A DNA stretch of 64,000 bases from Vibrio tapetis subsp. tapetis. GTDB taxonomy: Bacteria; Pseudomonadota; Gammaproteobacteria; Enterobacterales; Vibrionaceae. The stretch is from the NCBI RefSeq assembly GCF_900233005.1, contig NZ_LT960612.1, forward strand, positions 1,054,001 through 1,118,000, in the 5' to 3' direction. Each line of letters begins with the position of its first letter. Positions within the stretch are counted from its first letter, which is position 1. The position numbers were made by a program, and so were the translations under genes. Under the pieces are notes generated by a model. That model saw only the letters and a program-made list of their open reading frames with translations. It ran no database searches and had not been told where the DNA came from. This document shows positions 10,388-18,149 of this stretch, in pieces.

Positions 10388-11809
10388 ATGCCTAACTCGA
10401 ATACATCTAAATCTGGATTCTTGACCGAATCAGGATCTCTTTTACAACTTTCTATTCCAATCATTTTTACCCAACTGGCTACCCAAGCAATGGGCTTTGT
10501 GGACACGACAATGGCCGGCCAAGTTAGCCCTGTCGATCTTGCTGCTATCGCGCTAGGTGCCAGCCTATGGATCCCGGTTTCACTACTGTTACGCGGAATC
10601 ATAATGGCGTTAACACCGGTTGTTGCGTTTCATCGTGGTGCTAGAGACTTTCAGAAAATATCCATTGAATTGTTCCAAATGATCTGGATAGCGACAGCGG
10701 TCAGTACGCTATTAATCGTGTACTTACTGCAAGCCGAAAATATTCTTAATGCCATAGGAGTGGCACCAGAAATTGTCCCTATCGCGAGCGATTATGCGGT
10801 TGCCTTGACCTTTGGCGTTCCTGGTATTGCGCTGTTCTATGTGCTGAATGGTTTTTGTGAGGGCATGAATAACACTCGTGCACCGATGATCATCTCGGTA
10901 ATTGGTTTACTGATAAACATACCCACGAATTACATACTGATTTATGGTGAATTTGGCTTACCAGCGATGGGCGCAGTAGGTTGTGGAGTCGCGACCAGTT
11001 TGGTGTTTTGGTTGATGTCTTTCATGCTCATTAGCTACATAAAGTCACACCATCACTATAAAAAAGTGATTGATACTAGTGATATAAAGCCAAGAAAAGA
11101 CGAGATTGTACATATGCTCAAACTAGGATTCCCTATTGGTTTGAACATAGCGATCTGTGGCAGCATTTTTGCTGTGATTGCGTTGCTTATTGGCCGAATA
11201 GGTGCCGAAAACGTCGCTGCAGCCCAAATTGCTTTGAACATATCAAGTATGACTTACATGATCCCGATGAGTCTGTCATTTGGTATTACCATACGAGTTG
11301 GGCATGCGTTAGGTGCAAAAGATAACCGAGGAGCGGTTCATCGAAGTCACGTCGGAATCATTGTTGCCGTATTGCTGTCGTTGATTTCGGTGAGCGGGCT
11401 TTTACTCTTCCCTGAGTGGCTAATCGGTCTATATACGTCTGATCCTGTCATCGCTTCAACGGCGAGTTTGCTGCTTGTATACACTGCTGTATATCAAGTT
11501 AGCGACGCTATTCAAACGTCGGCCAATGGTGCACTTCGAGGTTACAAAGATACTAAAATACCGATGATCTTCGCAGTATTTGCATATTGGGGCGTCGCAT
11601 TGCCTTTGGGTATTATCTTAGGGATGTCGGATCTCGCAGGTCCTGCAATGGGAGAGGTTGGCTTTTGGATTGGTATTATCTCGGGTCTCACGGTGGCGGC
11701 ATTGTTTATGTTGATCCGCTTGAGGTTTGTGATTAAATCTCATGCGTATGCGTATGCGTATGCGTATGCGTCTGCGTTAGGCAGCGAAAACCAAGTATCC
11801 GCTACTTAG
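10388..11809 (+). CDS. MATE family multidrug efflux transporter (NorM-like)
   Basis: The 473-residue polytopic inner-membrane protein has about 12 predicted hydrophobic segments and the typical MATE start (LSIPIIFTQLATQAMGFVDTTMAG). Family members export cationic drugs and metabolites in exchange for Na+ or H+. The second half repeats the fold (LKLGFPIGLNIAICGSIF), as expected for MATE. The C-terminus ends in an odd alternating Ala-Tyr tract (HAYAYAYAYASA) coded by a hexanucleotide repeat. No clear Shine-Dalgarno site precedes ATG 10388, but no better start leaves the first helix intact. It ends 31 bp before a strong terminator. Confidence 0.88.
   Translation: MPNSNTSKSGFLTESGSLLQLSIPIIFTQLATQAMGFVDTTMAGQVSPVDLAAIALGASLWIPVSLLLRGIIMALTPVVAFHRGARDFQKISIELFQMIWIATAVSTLLIVYLLQAENILNAIGVAPEIVPIASDYAVALTFGVPGIALFYVLNGFCEGMNNTRAPMIISVIGLLINIPTNYILIYGEFGLPAMGAVGCGVATSLVFWLMSFMLISYIKSHHHYKKVIDTSDIKPRKDEIVHMLKLGFPIGLNIAICGSIFAVIALLIGRIGAENVAAAQIALNISSMTYMIPMSLSFGITIRVGHALGAKDNRGAVHRSHVGIIVAVLLSLISVSGLLLFPEWLIGLYTSDPVIASTASLLLVYTAVYQVSDAIQTSANGALRGYKDTKIPMIFAVFAYWGVALPLGIILGMSDLAGPAMGEVGFWIGIISGLTVAALFMLIRLRFVIKSHAYAYAYAYASALGSENQVSAT
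11742..11777 (+). repeat. Hexanucleotide ATGCGT microsatellite
   Basis: Five perfect ATGCGT copies (11742-11771) and one variant (CTGCGT, 11772-11777) lie inside the MATE 3' end and code for the Ala-Tyr tract. Copy-number change would be in frame and alter only the cytoplasmic tail length. Confidence 0.9.
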
Positions 11810-11840
11810 GCATCGTTAATGTTTGACGTTCTTTGAATTA

Positions 11841-11869
11841 AAGGAAGCTCGAGAGTGCTTCCTTTTTTT
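11841..11869 (+). terminator. Intrinsic terminator of MATE gene and intron insertion point
   Basis: The stem AAGGAAGC/GCTTCCTT (11841-11848 and 11857-11864, 8-nt loop) runs into a run of Ts through 11869. The group II intron begins immediately after the T-run, so this hairpin is the likely 5' exon recognition element. Confidence 0.88.
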
Positions 11870-12608
11870 GTTTGCCCAGCGAAGCTGGCAAACCCATTAG
11901 GCTGAAAGAAGCCTAAATCACCCTGATTGAGGGGAAGATAATCCGAATCGCAAGGGCGTTGCTGGCCAACGGCAGGGTTTGAAGGAAGCGATAGGAAGTT
12001 AACAGTACACAACGAAAGTGAACCTGATTCGGCAATTTAGGTGGGTAAGCGTGCAAAATAGCGTGAAGCCCGATACTCAATCAGACCTAGATTGTGCTTG
12101 AGGGTGGCATTGTTAACAGGGAGCCAGTGCAGTAACTGGGGAAGCCTGACACCACATCCGAGCAAACGTCGGAAGCATAAACTCAAGGCGAGAGCCAAGA
12201 TCTATGTTGGTGCGAGGTGGCAGATGAATCCGTAGTAGTGAGTAAAGCTCGGCCGGTGAAGCCCAGTAATGGTGTGGAGGATAAAACTGAGCTGACCATC
12301 AGTAACACGTCTGATGGGACAACATTTTGCCAAAAGCAATCTGGTGTTGCGAAGGGATGAAGTACATTTTAAGTCTGTGATGAGCAGATGTTTTTTTTTT
12401 CAGTGGTATACAAGTTGATTAGCTATCGAGGTATTCCGTCTCGGTCTTTGTGAAAGCAAAGCACTGAAGCGAGAAACCGTACAAGGGAGTAACTCTGACT
12501 CACTCTAGTAAATTGCCATTGAGCTAGAAGGCTAGAGAGTGGAGTGAAATACACCAACACTGTGAGAGAGCATTTGTCCCCACACGGCACACAATCTAAA
12601 GGAAAAAG

Positions 12609-13892
12609 TTGAGAGTTTACTACAGTTTATATGGTCACTTGCTCCACAAAGAGCGACTCTATAAAGGATTTAAAAAAGTGTGGAAAGCGAAAGGCGCGGC
12701 CGGAATAGATAGGCAGAGCCTAAGCGATTACGCCCAAAATCTGAGTGATAACCTAGATCAACTTCTTCTGGAACTCAAAACCAAGCGATACACCCCTCAA
12801 CCCGTCAGACGGGTAGAAATACCGAAAGATGATGGTGGGGTGCGATTACTTGGGATCCCAACAGTACGGGATAGAGTTGTCCAACAAGCTCTAAATGATC
12901 TATTAACCCCAATCTTCGAAGAGCAGTTTCACCCATCCAGCTTTGGGTATAGACCGAATCGAAGTTGTCACGATGCTATAAACAAAGCGACGATGTTCAT
13001 CCGTCGATACGGAATGCAACACGTCGTAGATATGGACTTATCGAAGTGCTTCGATAAGCTCGACCACGAGCTTATTCTAAAAAGCATTAAGAAACGAGTC
13101 ACAGACAGTAGCGTACTGGAGCTCATCAAACAGTTCCTGAAAAGTGGCGTAATGGTTGATGGAGAGTGGCAGCATACCGAGATAGGTAGTCCGCAAGGTG
13201 GAGTAATAAGCCCACTGATAGCGAACATCTATCTGGATGCGTTTGATCAAGAGATGCGAAAGCGAGGACATCGAATAGTCCGTTATGCCGACGACATACT
13301 GATCTTCTGTCGCAGCCGTAAAGGTGCAGAAAATGCGCAAGTACAGGCAACGAAGGTCCTGGAAAAACAGCTCAAGTTAACGGTGAACGAAACCAAATCA
13401 CACATAGCGCACAGCGGCGAAGGTGTGAAATTCCTTGGAATAGAAATCGGTAGCCATTATAGCCGTATTCAGCCAAAGAAAATGTCGACGTTCAAAGGAA
13501 AGTTGAAGCGAGTGACAAGACGCAATGGCGGTAAGCCATTGTTAGAAGTCATTAAACAACTGAATCCACTTCTGAGAGGGTTCAGCCAGTACTTTCGAAT
13601 AGCGAATGCCAACAGGGAGTTTAAGAAACTGGCCGCGTGGTTAAGGCGAAGACTTCGCAGCGTCCAACTACGATTATGGAAAAAACCGACCCGACTCCAC
13701 CGCAGGCTAAGACAGCTAGGTTACGAAGGGTCATTCAGGTATATCTGTATGGATAGTTGGAGAAATGCTGCGAGTCCATTAGCCAGTTACTCGATGCCAA
13801 ATCAATGGTTTAACGACCTTGGATTAGTGAATCTTGAACACGTTAGGACAGGATATGTGTTCAGCCATTATGCTGAATGGAAATGTGCATGA
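12609..13892 (+). CDS. ltrA: Group II intron reverse transcriptase/maturase
   Basis: The 427-residue protein carries the RT palm motifs (SPQGGVISPL, then catalytic YADD in RYADDILIF) and a C-terminal maturase (GIIM) region around LLRGFSQYFRIAN. It reverse-transcribes the intron RNA and assists its splicing. No HNH endonuclease domain follows, so target-primed integration probably depends on nascent strands at replication forks (family knowledge). Translation most likely starts at TTG 12609, with AAAGGAA a few bases upstream. The stop codon overlaps the first bases of domain V, meaning the gene fills domain IV as expected. Confidence 0.93.
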   Translation: MRVYYSLYGHLLHKERLYKGFKKVWKAKGAAGIDRQSLSDYAQNLSDNLDQLLLELKTKRYTPQPVRRVEIPKDDGGVRLLGIPTVRDRVVQQALNDLLTPIFEEQFHPSSFGYRPNRSCHDAINKATMFIRRYGMQHVVDMDLSKCFDKLDHELILKSIKKRVTDSSVLELIKQFLKSGVMVDGEWQHTEIGSPQGGVISPLIANIYLDAFDQEMRKRGHRIVRYADDILIFCRSRKGAENAQVQATKVLEKQLKLTVNETKSHIAHSGEGVKFLGIEIGSHYSRIQPKKMSTFKGKLKRVTRRNGGKPLLEVIKQLNPLLRGFSQYFRIANANREFKKLAAWLRRRLRSVQLRLWKKPTRLHRRLRQLGYEGSFRYICMDSWRNAASPLASYSMPNQWFNDLGLVNLEHVRTGYVFSHYAEWKCA

Positions 13893-13961
13893 GCCGTATA
13901 CGAGGTCCGTACGTACGGTTCTGTGAGAGGGATGAGGCGGAGACGCCTCACCCTACTCGAT
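13891..13961 (+). ncRNA. Group II intron domains V and VI
   Basis: Domain V at 13891-13921 pairs GAGCCGTA with TACGGTTC, retains the catalytic AGC triad and the 2-nt CG bulge, and is capped by a TACG/CGTA hairpin. Domain VI at about 13925-13958 pairs GAG with CTC, GGG with CCC and TGAGGCG with CGCCTCA. It leaves A13955 bulged on the 3' strand, the expected branch point, with the 3' splice site near 13961. Confidence 0.85.
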
Positions 13962-14044
13962 GATCTAGCGGAGCGGTAAAGTGGCCATATGTTCAATTGA
14001 GTATTAAGAAATTATTAATATGAGAAATTGCTCTAATAAGGCAG

Positions 14045-14074
14045 TTGCACAAAAAGGTGATCTAGATCTACTAT
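14045..14074 (+). promoter_or_regulatory. Predicted sigma70 promoter of the fluoride-riboswitch operon
   Basis: TTGCAC (14045-14050) and TACTAT (14069-14074) are separated by 18 bp and would start transcription around 14081, just before the aptamer. The promoter lies downstream of the intron, so the insertion has not separated it from the operon. Confidence 0.5.
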
Positions 14075-14083
14075 AGGTTCCAC

Positions 14084-14134
14084 AGGTGATGGGGTTCCAC
14101 CTACTTAACCGCCAATTTGGCTGATGACTCCTAC
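14084..14134 (+). promoter_or_regulatory. Fluoride riboswitch (crcB motif) aptamer
   Basis: The segment matches the crcB-motif core. The AGGTG/CACCT hairpin (14084-14088 with 14098-14102) encloses the conserved ATGGGGTTC. It is followed by a TTAACC linker, a GCC/GGC hairpin (14111-14121) and the conserved tail TGATGACTCCTAC (14122-14134). GGGGT (14091-14095) can form the diagnostic pseudoknot with ACTCC (14127-14131). These RNAs bind fluoride with Mg2+ and usually switch genes on when fluoride rises. It lies about 105 bp upstream of the IscU-like gene. Confidence 0.9.
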
Positions 14135-14235
14135 AGAAACGAAAACAGGTGTATCTGTTGGTGTAGCAATGTAGATTGCTTATCGTTCTGTGGGAATAAC
14201 GCCACAACCACACTTGTTTTCCTTACCATAGGAAA
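14130..14235 (+). promoter_or_regulatory. Predicted expression platform with sequestered ribosome-binding site
   Basis: CCTACAGAAACGA (14130-14142) overlaps the aptamer tail and can pair with TCGTTCTGTGG (14183-14193, one bulged A and one G-U pair), so this helix and the folded aptamer should exclude each other. Two small hairpins (AACAG/CTGTT, 14144-14159; AGCAAT/ATTGCT, 14165-14180) sit inside. Immediately before the start codon TTTCCT (14218-14223) can pair with the Shine-Dalgarno AGGAAA (14230-14235). No hairpin with a T-run is present, so control of translation is more likely than of termination. Confidence 0.5.
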
Positions 14236-14240
14236 GCAGC

Positions 14241-14933
14241 ATGCAATACTCTTCAGATATTCAATCCATGTGCCCAATTCAGCGGGGCGATTTACATCTC
14301 TCTGCGCCAATTCCAGTCGAAGGTCGAATGGTTCGTCCAACGGATGTGATCGCTATTTCGGGCTTAAGTCATGGGGTTGGCACTTGTGCTCCTCAGCAAG
14401 GTGCAGCCAAAATTACGCTTAACGTCAAGCAAGGTCTTATTGAAGAAGCGCTTATTGAAACAATTGGGTGCTCAGGTATGACGCATTCCGCAGCCATGGC
14501 CTCAGAAATCTTGCCTGGAAAAACGATTCTAGAAGCACTAAACACAGATTTGGTGTGTGATGCAATCAATGTCGCGATGAGAGAAATCTTCCTGCAGTTT
14601 GTATACGGTCGTACCCAATCCGCATTTTCTGAAGATGGATTAGAAATTGGTGCAGGGTTAGAAGACTTAGGTAAAACCGTAAGAAGCCAAGTTGGTACAA
14701 GCTATTCCACACGCCTTAAAGGAGCGCGTTATATGGAATTAGCGGAAGGTTATGTCACCGAGTTAGCGTTAGATGAAGACGATGAAATTATCGGATATGA
14801 ATATTTGAACCTAGGAAAAATGATGGCTCTGATTGGTCAAGGGGAATCGGCCGAAAGTGCCATGGCCGAGGCAAAAGGAACATACGGTCGTTTCGATGAA
14901 GCCGTTAAAACCATTAACCCACGTCACGCGTAA
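14241..14933 (+). CDS. IscU/NifU-like iron-sulfur scaffold family protein
   Basis: The 230-residue protein aligns by eye with the IscU/NifU fold. GVGTCAPQQGAAKITLNV, with Cys49, corresponds to the first ligand region. IETIGCSGMTHSAAMASE, with Cys77, corresponds to the GCGxxIASS loop, and LPGKTILEAL to the following helix. Cys11 and Cys106 are additional. The conserved Asp two residues after the first Cys of IscU is absent (CAP instead of CGD), and the C-terminal 100 residues extend beyond a plain IscU. Assembly or repair of Fe-S clusters in the cytoplasm is the family role; the client is unknown. It is first in a two-gene operon led by a fluoride riboswitch, which points to a role in fluoride stress. 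The start at 14241 follows AGGAAA with good spacing. Confidence 0.75.
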   Translation: MQYSSDIQSMCPIQRGDLHLSAPIPVEGRMVRPTDVIAISGLSHGVGTCAPQQGAAKITLNVKQGLIEEALIETIGCSGMTHSAAMASEILPGKTILEALNTDLVCDAINVAMREIFLQFVYGRTQSAFSEDGLEIGAGLEDLGKTVRSQVGTSYSTRLKGARYMELAEGYVTELALDEDDEIIGYEYLNLGKMMALIGQGESAESAMAEAKGTYGRFDEAVKTINPRHA

Positions 14934-14947
14934 TCAGAGGCTCTATT

Positions 14948-15931
14948 ATGAACAATCAAGCGATCCAAATTCTAAAAGACATGAATTTTTGTACCATAGA
15001 ACAGGCATACCAATACTGTTTATCTAACGGCATTGATGCTAAAAAAATGGTGCTCGATACACAGCCCATTGCGTTTGATAATGCATGTGACGCGTATACC
15101 TTGGGTACGGCTCTCGCGCTCTTCCGACACAATCAAAATGCTGAATCTGCGGCATTAAGTATTGGTGAGGGCCTGCAGGCATTTTGTAAACCAGGCAGTG
15201 TTGCTGCTCAAAGGCGTGTTGGACTAGGTCATGGGGCTCTTGCTGCCCGTTTGCTAAATGAAGAAACAAAGTGTTTTGCGTTTTTAGCGGGTCATGAGTC
15301 ATTTGCAGCCGCCGAAGGGGCAATAAAAATTGCACTGAACGCCAATAAATCACGTAAAACACCCATAAAAGTGATCCTAAATGGATTGGGTAAAGATGCC
15401 GCTTACCTTATCTCTCGCATAAATGGTTTTACTTATGTAAGAACTGAATACGATTATGAAACTGGGGAGCTAAACGAAGTCAGTCGTAAACGTTTTTCGA
15501 AAAGTTTACGTGGCGACATTCTCTGTTACGGGGCTGATGATGTCAGAGAAGGCGTGGCAATCATGCACAGAGAAGACGTTGATGTGAGTATAACGGGTAA
15601 CTCGACTAACCCTACTCGATTTCAACACCCTGTTGCAGGTACGTATAAATTAGAAAGGCTCAATCAAGGAAAATCGTACTTTTCAGTGGCTTCAGGAGGG
15701 GGGACTGGCCGTACACTTCATCCCGATAATGTAGCAGCAGGCCCTGCTTCGTATGGTTTGACGGATACGATGGGCAGAATGCATGCAGATGCCCAGTTTG
15801 CTGGCAGCTCCTCTGTACCTGCGCATGTTGCCATGATGGGCTTCATTGGAATGGGCAACAACCCTATGGTAGGCGCAACGGTAGCACTTGCTGTTGCGGT
15901 AGAGCAACAAGAACAGCATGAAGTGGCTTAA
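14948..15931 (+). CDS. GGGtGRT family protein
   Basis: The 327-residue protein carries the family signature SGGGTGRT at about residues 249-256 and glycine-rich stretches near the C-terminus (GFIGMGNNPMVGA). This is a family of unknown function found next to IscU-like scaffold proteins. Eight or so cysteines are scattered through it, with no CxxC pair. It starts 14 bp after the upstream gene with AGAGG at 14936-14940, so the two are almost certainly co-translated under the riboswitch. A dehydratase-like or Fe-S client role is only a guess. Confidence 0.75.
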   Translation: MNNQAIQILKDMNFCTIEQAYQYCLSNGIDAKKMVLDTQPIAFDNACDAYTLGTALALFRHNQNAESAALSIGEGLQAFCKPGSVAAQRRVGLGHGALAARLLNEETKCFAFLAGHESFAAAEGAIKIALNANKSRKTPIKVILNGLGKDAAYLISRINGFTYVRTEYDYETGELNEVSRKRFSKSLRGDILCYGADDVREGVAIMHREDVDVSITGNSTNPTRFQHPVAGTYKLERLNQGKSYFSVASGGGTGRTLHPDNVAAGPASYGLTDTMGRMHADAQFAGSSSVPAHVAMMGFIGMGNNPMVGATVALAVAVEQQEQHEVA

Positions 15932-16470
15932 TGGCACTGGTTAAGGTAGACATTAAGTTCAATAGAAGATTTACATTGTAAATTTCCTCAGGAATGTCCG
16001 TAATTCAAACAACTTGTGATTTAAAAGGGGAAATGTAAAGGTTTGATTATTACTCTTTTATTGTTTTCCAATGTTATGCATACTAAAACCAACCAAAAAT
16101 GCTAAAAAATATTCATATCCGAGATTTTTTAGCCCCCTATAATTGGTTACCTAATCCCACGTCTAGTCAACGTGGGATTTTTTATTATCTCACTTAACTT
16201 GATTCCTAAAAGAGCGCTCAGCCTTGGTGCGGCTTTGTCTAAGAGATTATTTAGGTAATCTATAATTGATGAAAAGCACTTTCTTTTAGAAACGAGTAAA
16301 GTGCAGGTAAAGTACAAAGAGAGGTTGCTGATGAATCCACTATTGAATCATCCCCGAATCGTTTGACGCGATGTGTTCTGAGCGTGAACATATCGCCACT
16401 GTTACTGTCAGTTTATTAATTGGCATAACGTTCCGTGGCAAAAGTTTAAATCTATACAGAGAATCTTGTC
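15932..16470. other. Intergenic region with operon terminator
   Basis: It holds an AT-rich hairpin (GCTAAAAAAT at 16101-16110 with ATTTTTTAGC at 16124-16133), then the terminator at 16153, then about 280 bp leading to the acetyltransferase gene. A 12-codon reading frame at 16331 has no recognisable partner. No attC-like or IS end sequence was identified. Confidence 0.5.
16153..16185 (+). terminator. Intrinsic terminator of the riboswitch operon
   Basis: Arms AATCCCACG (16153-16161) and CGTGGGATT (16171-16179) with a 9-nt loop run into a T-rich tract. Confidence 0.88.
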
Positions 16471-17109
16471 ATGAAAGAAAAACATTGGTCTAAATTCCAG
16501 TTACTGCATGAAGTGGTAACGAACGAAAACATCACCGTTAAAGGTAAACACAGTTACTACAGTGATTGCTGGGACAACGGGTTCGAAGAGTCGGTGGTTC
16601 GCTATCTTCATGGAGATAAAATAAGCCGCGAGTGGGAACCAAGGTGGGAGATCGACAAACTCCATATTGGTGATTACGTCTGTATTGGTGCAGAGGTCGT
16701 CATCCTCATGGGAGGTAACCATACTCACCGAGCGGATTGGTTTTGTTTATACCCATTTATGGATGTGATCGACCAAGCGTACGTTTCTAAAGGGGATACG
16801 CACATACATGATGGCGCTTGGCTAGGAATGCGAGCGATGATCATGCCGGGCGTTACTATTGGTGAGGGAGCGATCATAGCGGCAAACAGCGTGGTTACAA
16901 AAGACGTTGCACCTTATAGTATCGTTGGTGGAAGCCCTGCAAAGCTGGTCAAGCACCGTTTCGATGAAGAGACAGTACAACAGCTGCTTTCGATGAATAT
17001 CTACGATTGGCCCGAGGCCAAATTTGAGGCGTTAAAACCTTACTTGTGTGATTCGAATTTGAGTCAATTAGCCAGTGCAGTAGAAGCCTACGATCAGGTT
17101 GCTAAGTAA
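16471..17109 (+). CDS. CatB/Vat-type xenobiotic O-acetyltransferase
   Basis: The 212-residue left-handed beta-helix (hexapeptide repeat) protein resembles type B chloramphenicol acetyltransferases. It shares the SYYS segment near the N-terminus, IGDYVCIGAEVVILMGGNHTHRADW with the catalytic His, the VTIGEGAIIAANSVVTKDV repeats and IVGGSPAKLVKHRF. These trimeric enzymes transfer acetyl from acetyl-CoA to hydroxyl groups of antibiotics or other small molecules. The real substrate is unknown, and resistance is not implied by sequence alone. It is a single gene, with no integron attC site recognised next to it. Confidence 0.85.
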   Translation: MKEKHWSKFQLLHEVVTNENITVKGKHSYYSDCWDNGFEESVVRYLHGDKISREWEPRWEIDKLHIGDYVCIGAEVVILMGGNHTHRADWFCLYPFMDVIDQAYVSKGDTHIHDGAWLGMRAMIMPGVTIGEGAIIAANSVVTKDVAPYSIVGGSPAKLVKHRFDEETVQQLLSMNIYDWPEAKFEALKPYLCDSNLSQLASAVEAYDQVAK

Positions 17110-17118
17110 TCATTTTAA

Positions 17119-17151
17119 AACCATGGTGGTTAGTGTCACCATGGTTTTTTT
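17119..17151. terminator. Bidirectional intrinsic terminator
   Basis: Arms AACCATGGTG (17119-17128) and CACCATGGTT (17137-17146) are followed by Ts on the plus strand, and TTTTAAAA lies on the minus-strand exit side. It can serve both the acetyltransferase and the convergent LysR gene. Confidence 0.8.
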
Positions 17152-17169
17152 ATATCATTATTGTTTCGC

Positions 17170-18048
17170 TTAACCTTTGGGTGCTAGCTCATTTAACAAG
17201 AAGCGCATCACTGGACCTTGCTGCGCGTTCGCTTTCCAAATAAGATCGATAACGCTGTGCATATTGGTTTTTTTAAACTCAGGGTTGAACTCAATCAAAG
17301 TACCGAGCGCGAGTTTTTCCAAAGACATCTGTTTAGGCAAAAATGCCCAGCCAATTCCTTGCTCTACTAGGCGAACCATGTCGTCTTGATCGGATGCCGT
17401 CCAAATATCTTGAGAAATTTTCCCTGTCGCACTTAATAGCGGGTTAATCATCATGCTGTCACAAGCTATTTGTCTTTTTGATATCAAGGTTTCGTTGTCA
17501 ACTTCGTCCATATCGGCGAGTTCTGAGTCTGGGCTACAAACACAAATCCACTCTACTTGTTCTATGGCGATGAACTCCAGATTATCGGGTATGCCTTTAT
17601 GAGTAATATGTAGCCCGAGATTTACCTCTTCACTGAGTAACAAGCTGGTTATTTGTTCGTTGTTATATTTCGCTATGTGAATTTGAGTATACGGAAACTG
17701 CTGAGCCAGCTTTTCCAAAGTCGAATCAATCACATCAAATGGCACCAACGGGTCGATCGCAATTTTAAGTTCGCCCTCCACCTCATTCACTACTTCTTGA
17801 GCGTAGCTTTGAATTCGTTCCGCTTGACGTATTAATACCTTGGCTTGGGCGTACAAACGCTCACCTTGTGGTGTTAGGGTCGGGTATTTTGTGCTTCTAT
17901 CAAACAAAGTTACGCCGAGATCCAGTTCCAGATTGTTAACTCCGATACTGACCGAGCTTTGGCTTTTGCCAAGGTGCCTTGCGGCTGCAGAGAAAGAGCC
18001 TTTTTCGGCAGCTGCAACAAATGCAGCCAATTGATCCATGTTGAGCAT
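17170..18048 (-). CDS. LysR family transcriptional regulator
   Basis: The 292-residue protein has the LysR N-terminal winged helix-turn-helix (MDQLAAFVAAAEKGSFSAAARHLGKSQSSVS) and a periplasmic-binding-like effector domain from about residue 90. LysR proteins usually control a divergent neighbour; here that is the outer-membrane protein gene starting 101 bp away at 18150. The effector is unknown. A second ATG at 18039 (MDQLAAF) is an alternative start. Confidence 0.9.
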   Translation of the reverse strand: MLNMDQLAAFVAAAEKGSFSAAARHLGKSQSSVSIGVNNLELDLGVTLFDRSTKYPTLTPQGERLYAQAKVLIRQAERIQSYAQEVVNEVEGELKIAIDPLVPFDVIDSTLEKLAQQFPYTQIHIAKYNNEQITSLLLSEEVNLGLHITHKGIPDNLEFIAIEQVEWICVCSPDSELADMDEVDNETLISKRQIACDSMMINPLLSATGKISQDIWTASDQDDMVRLVEQGIGWAFLPKQMSLEKLALGTLIEFNPEFKKTNMHSVIDLIWKANAQQGPVMRFLLNELAPKG

Positions 18049-18149
18049 TGGTCCACCTATTCGATAACCCGTTAGATACTAATTCGATCTATTAAAGCTC
18101 ATTTGTGATGATTAAGCCATACAAGATATCCATGAAAGAGAGCATTATT

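Larger units (their letters stand above)
11870..13961 (+). mobile_element. Group II intron with maturase ORF
   Basis: A ribozyme-like leader of about 740 nt precedes a reverse transcriptase/maturase ORF, and canonical domains V and VI follow. The proposed 5' end (GTTTG at 11870) abuts the T-run of the MATE terminator; it differs from the textbook GTGYG, so that boundary is inferred. The proposed 3' end (GAT at 13961) lies six bases after a bulged adenosine. A hairpin-plus-T-run target is the hallmark of class C introns, and the ORF lacks a DNA endonuclease domain. The exact class was not assigned. All parts appear intact, so splicing and mobility are plausible. Confidence 0.85.

Noticed and set aside
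14117-14422. 101-codon ORF overlapping the riboswitch and the IscU-like gene
   Set aside because: It runs through the structured leader and lies out of frame with the IscU-like gene; no ribosome-binding site or family.
16331-16366. Twelve-codon frame starting MNPLLNH before the acetyltransferase gene
   Set aside because: Too short, no partner sequence recognised; could be a relic but cannot be supported.
16366-16470. attC-like site suggesting an integron cassette for the CatB-like gene
   Set aside because: The core pairs RYYYAAC and GTTRRRY with inverted arms were not found; the TAACGTT at 16427 is isolated.
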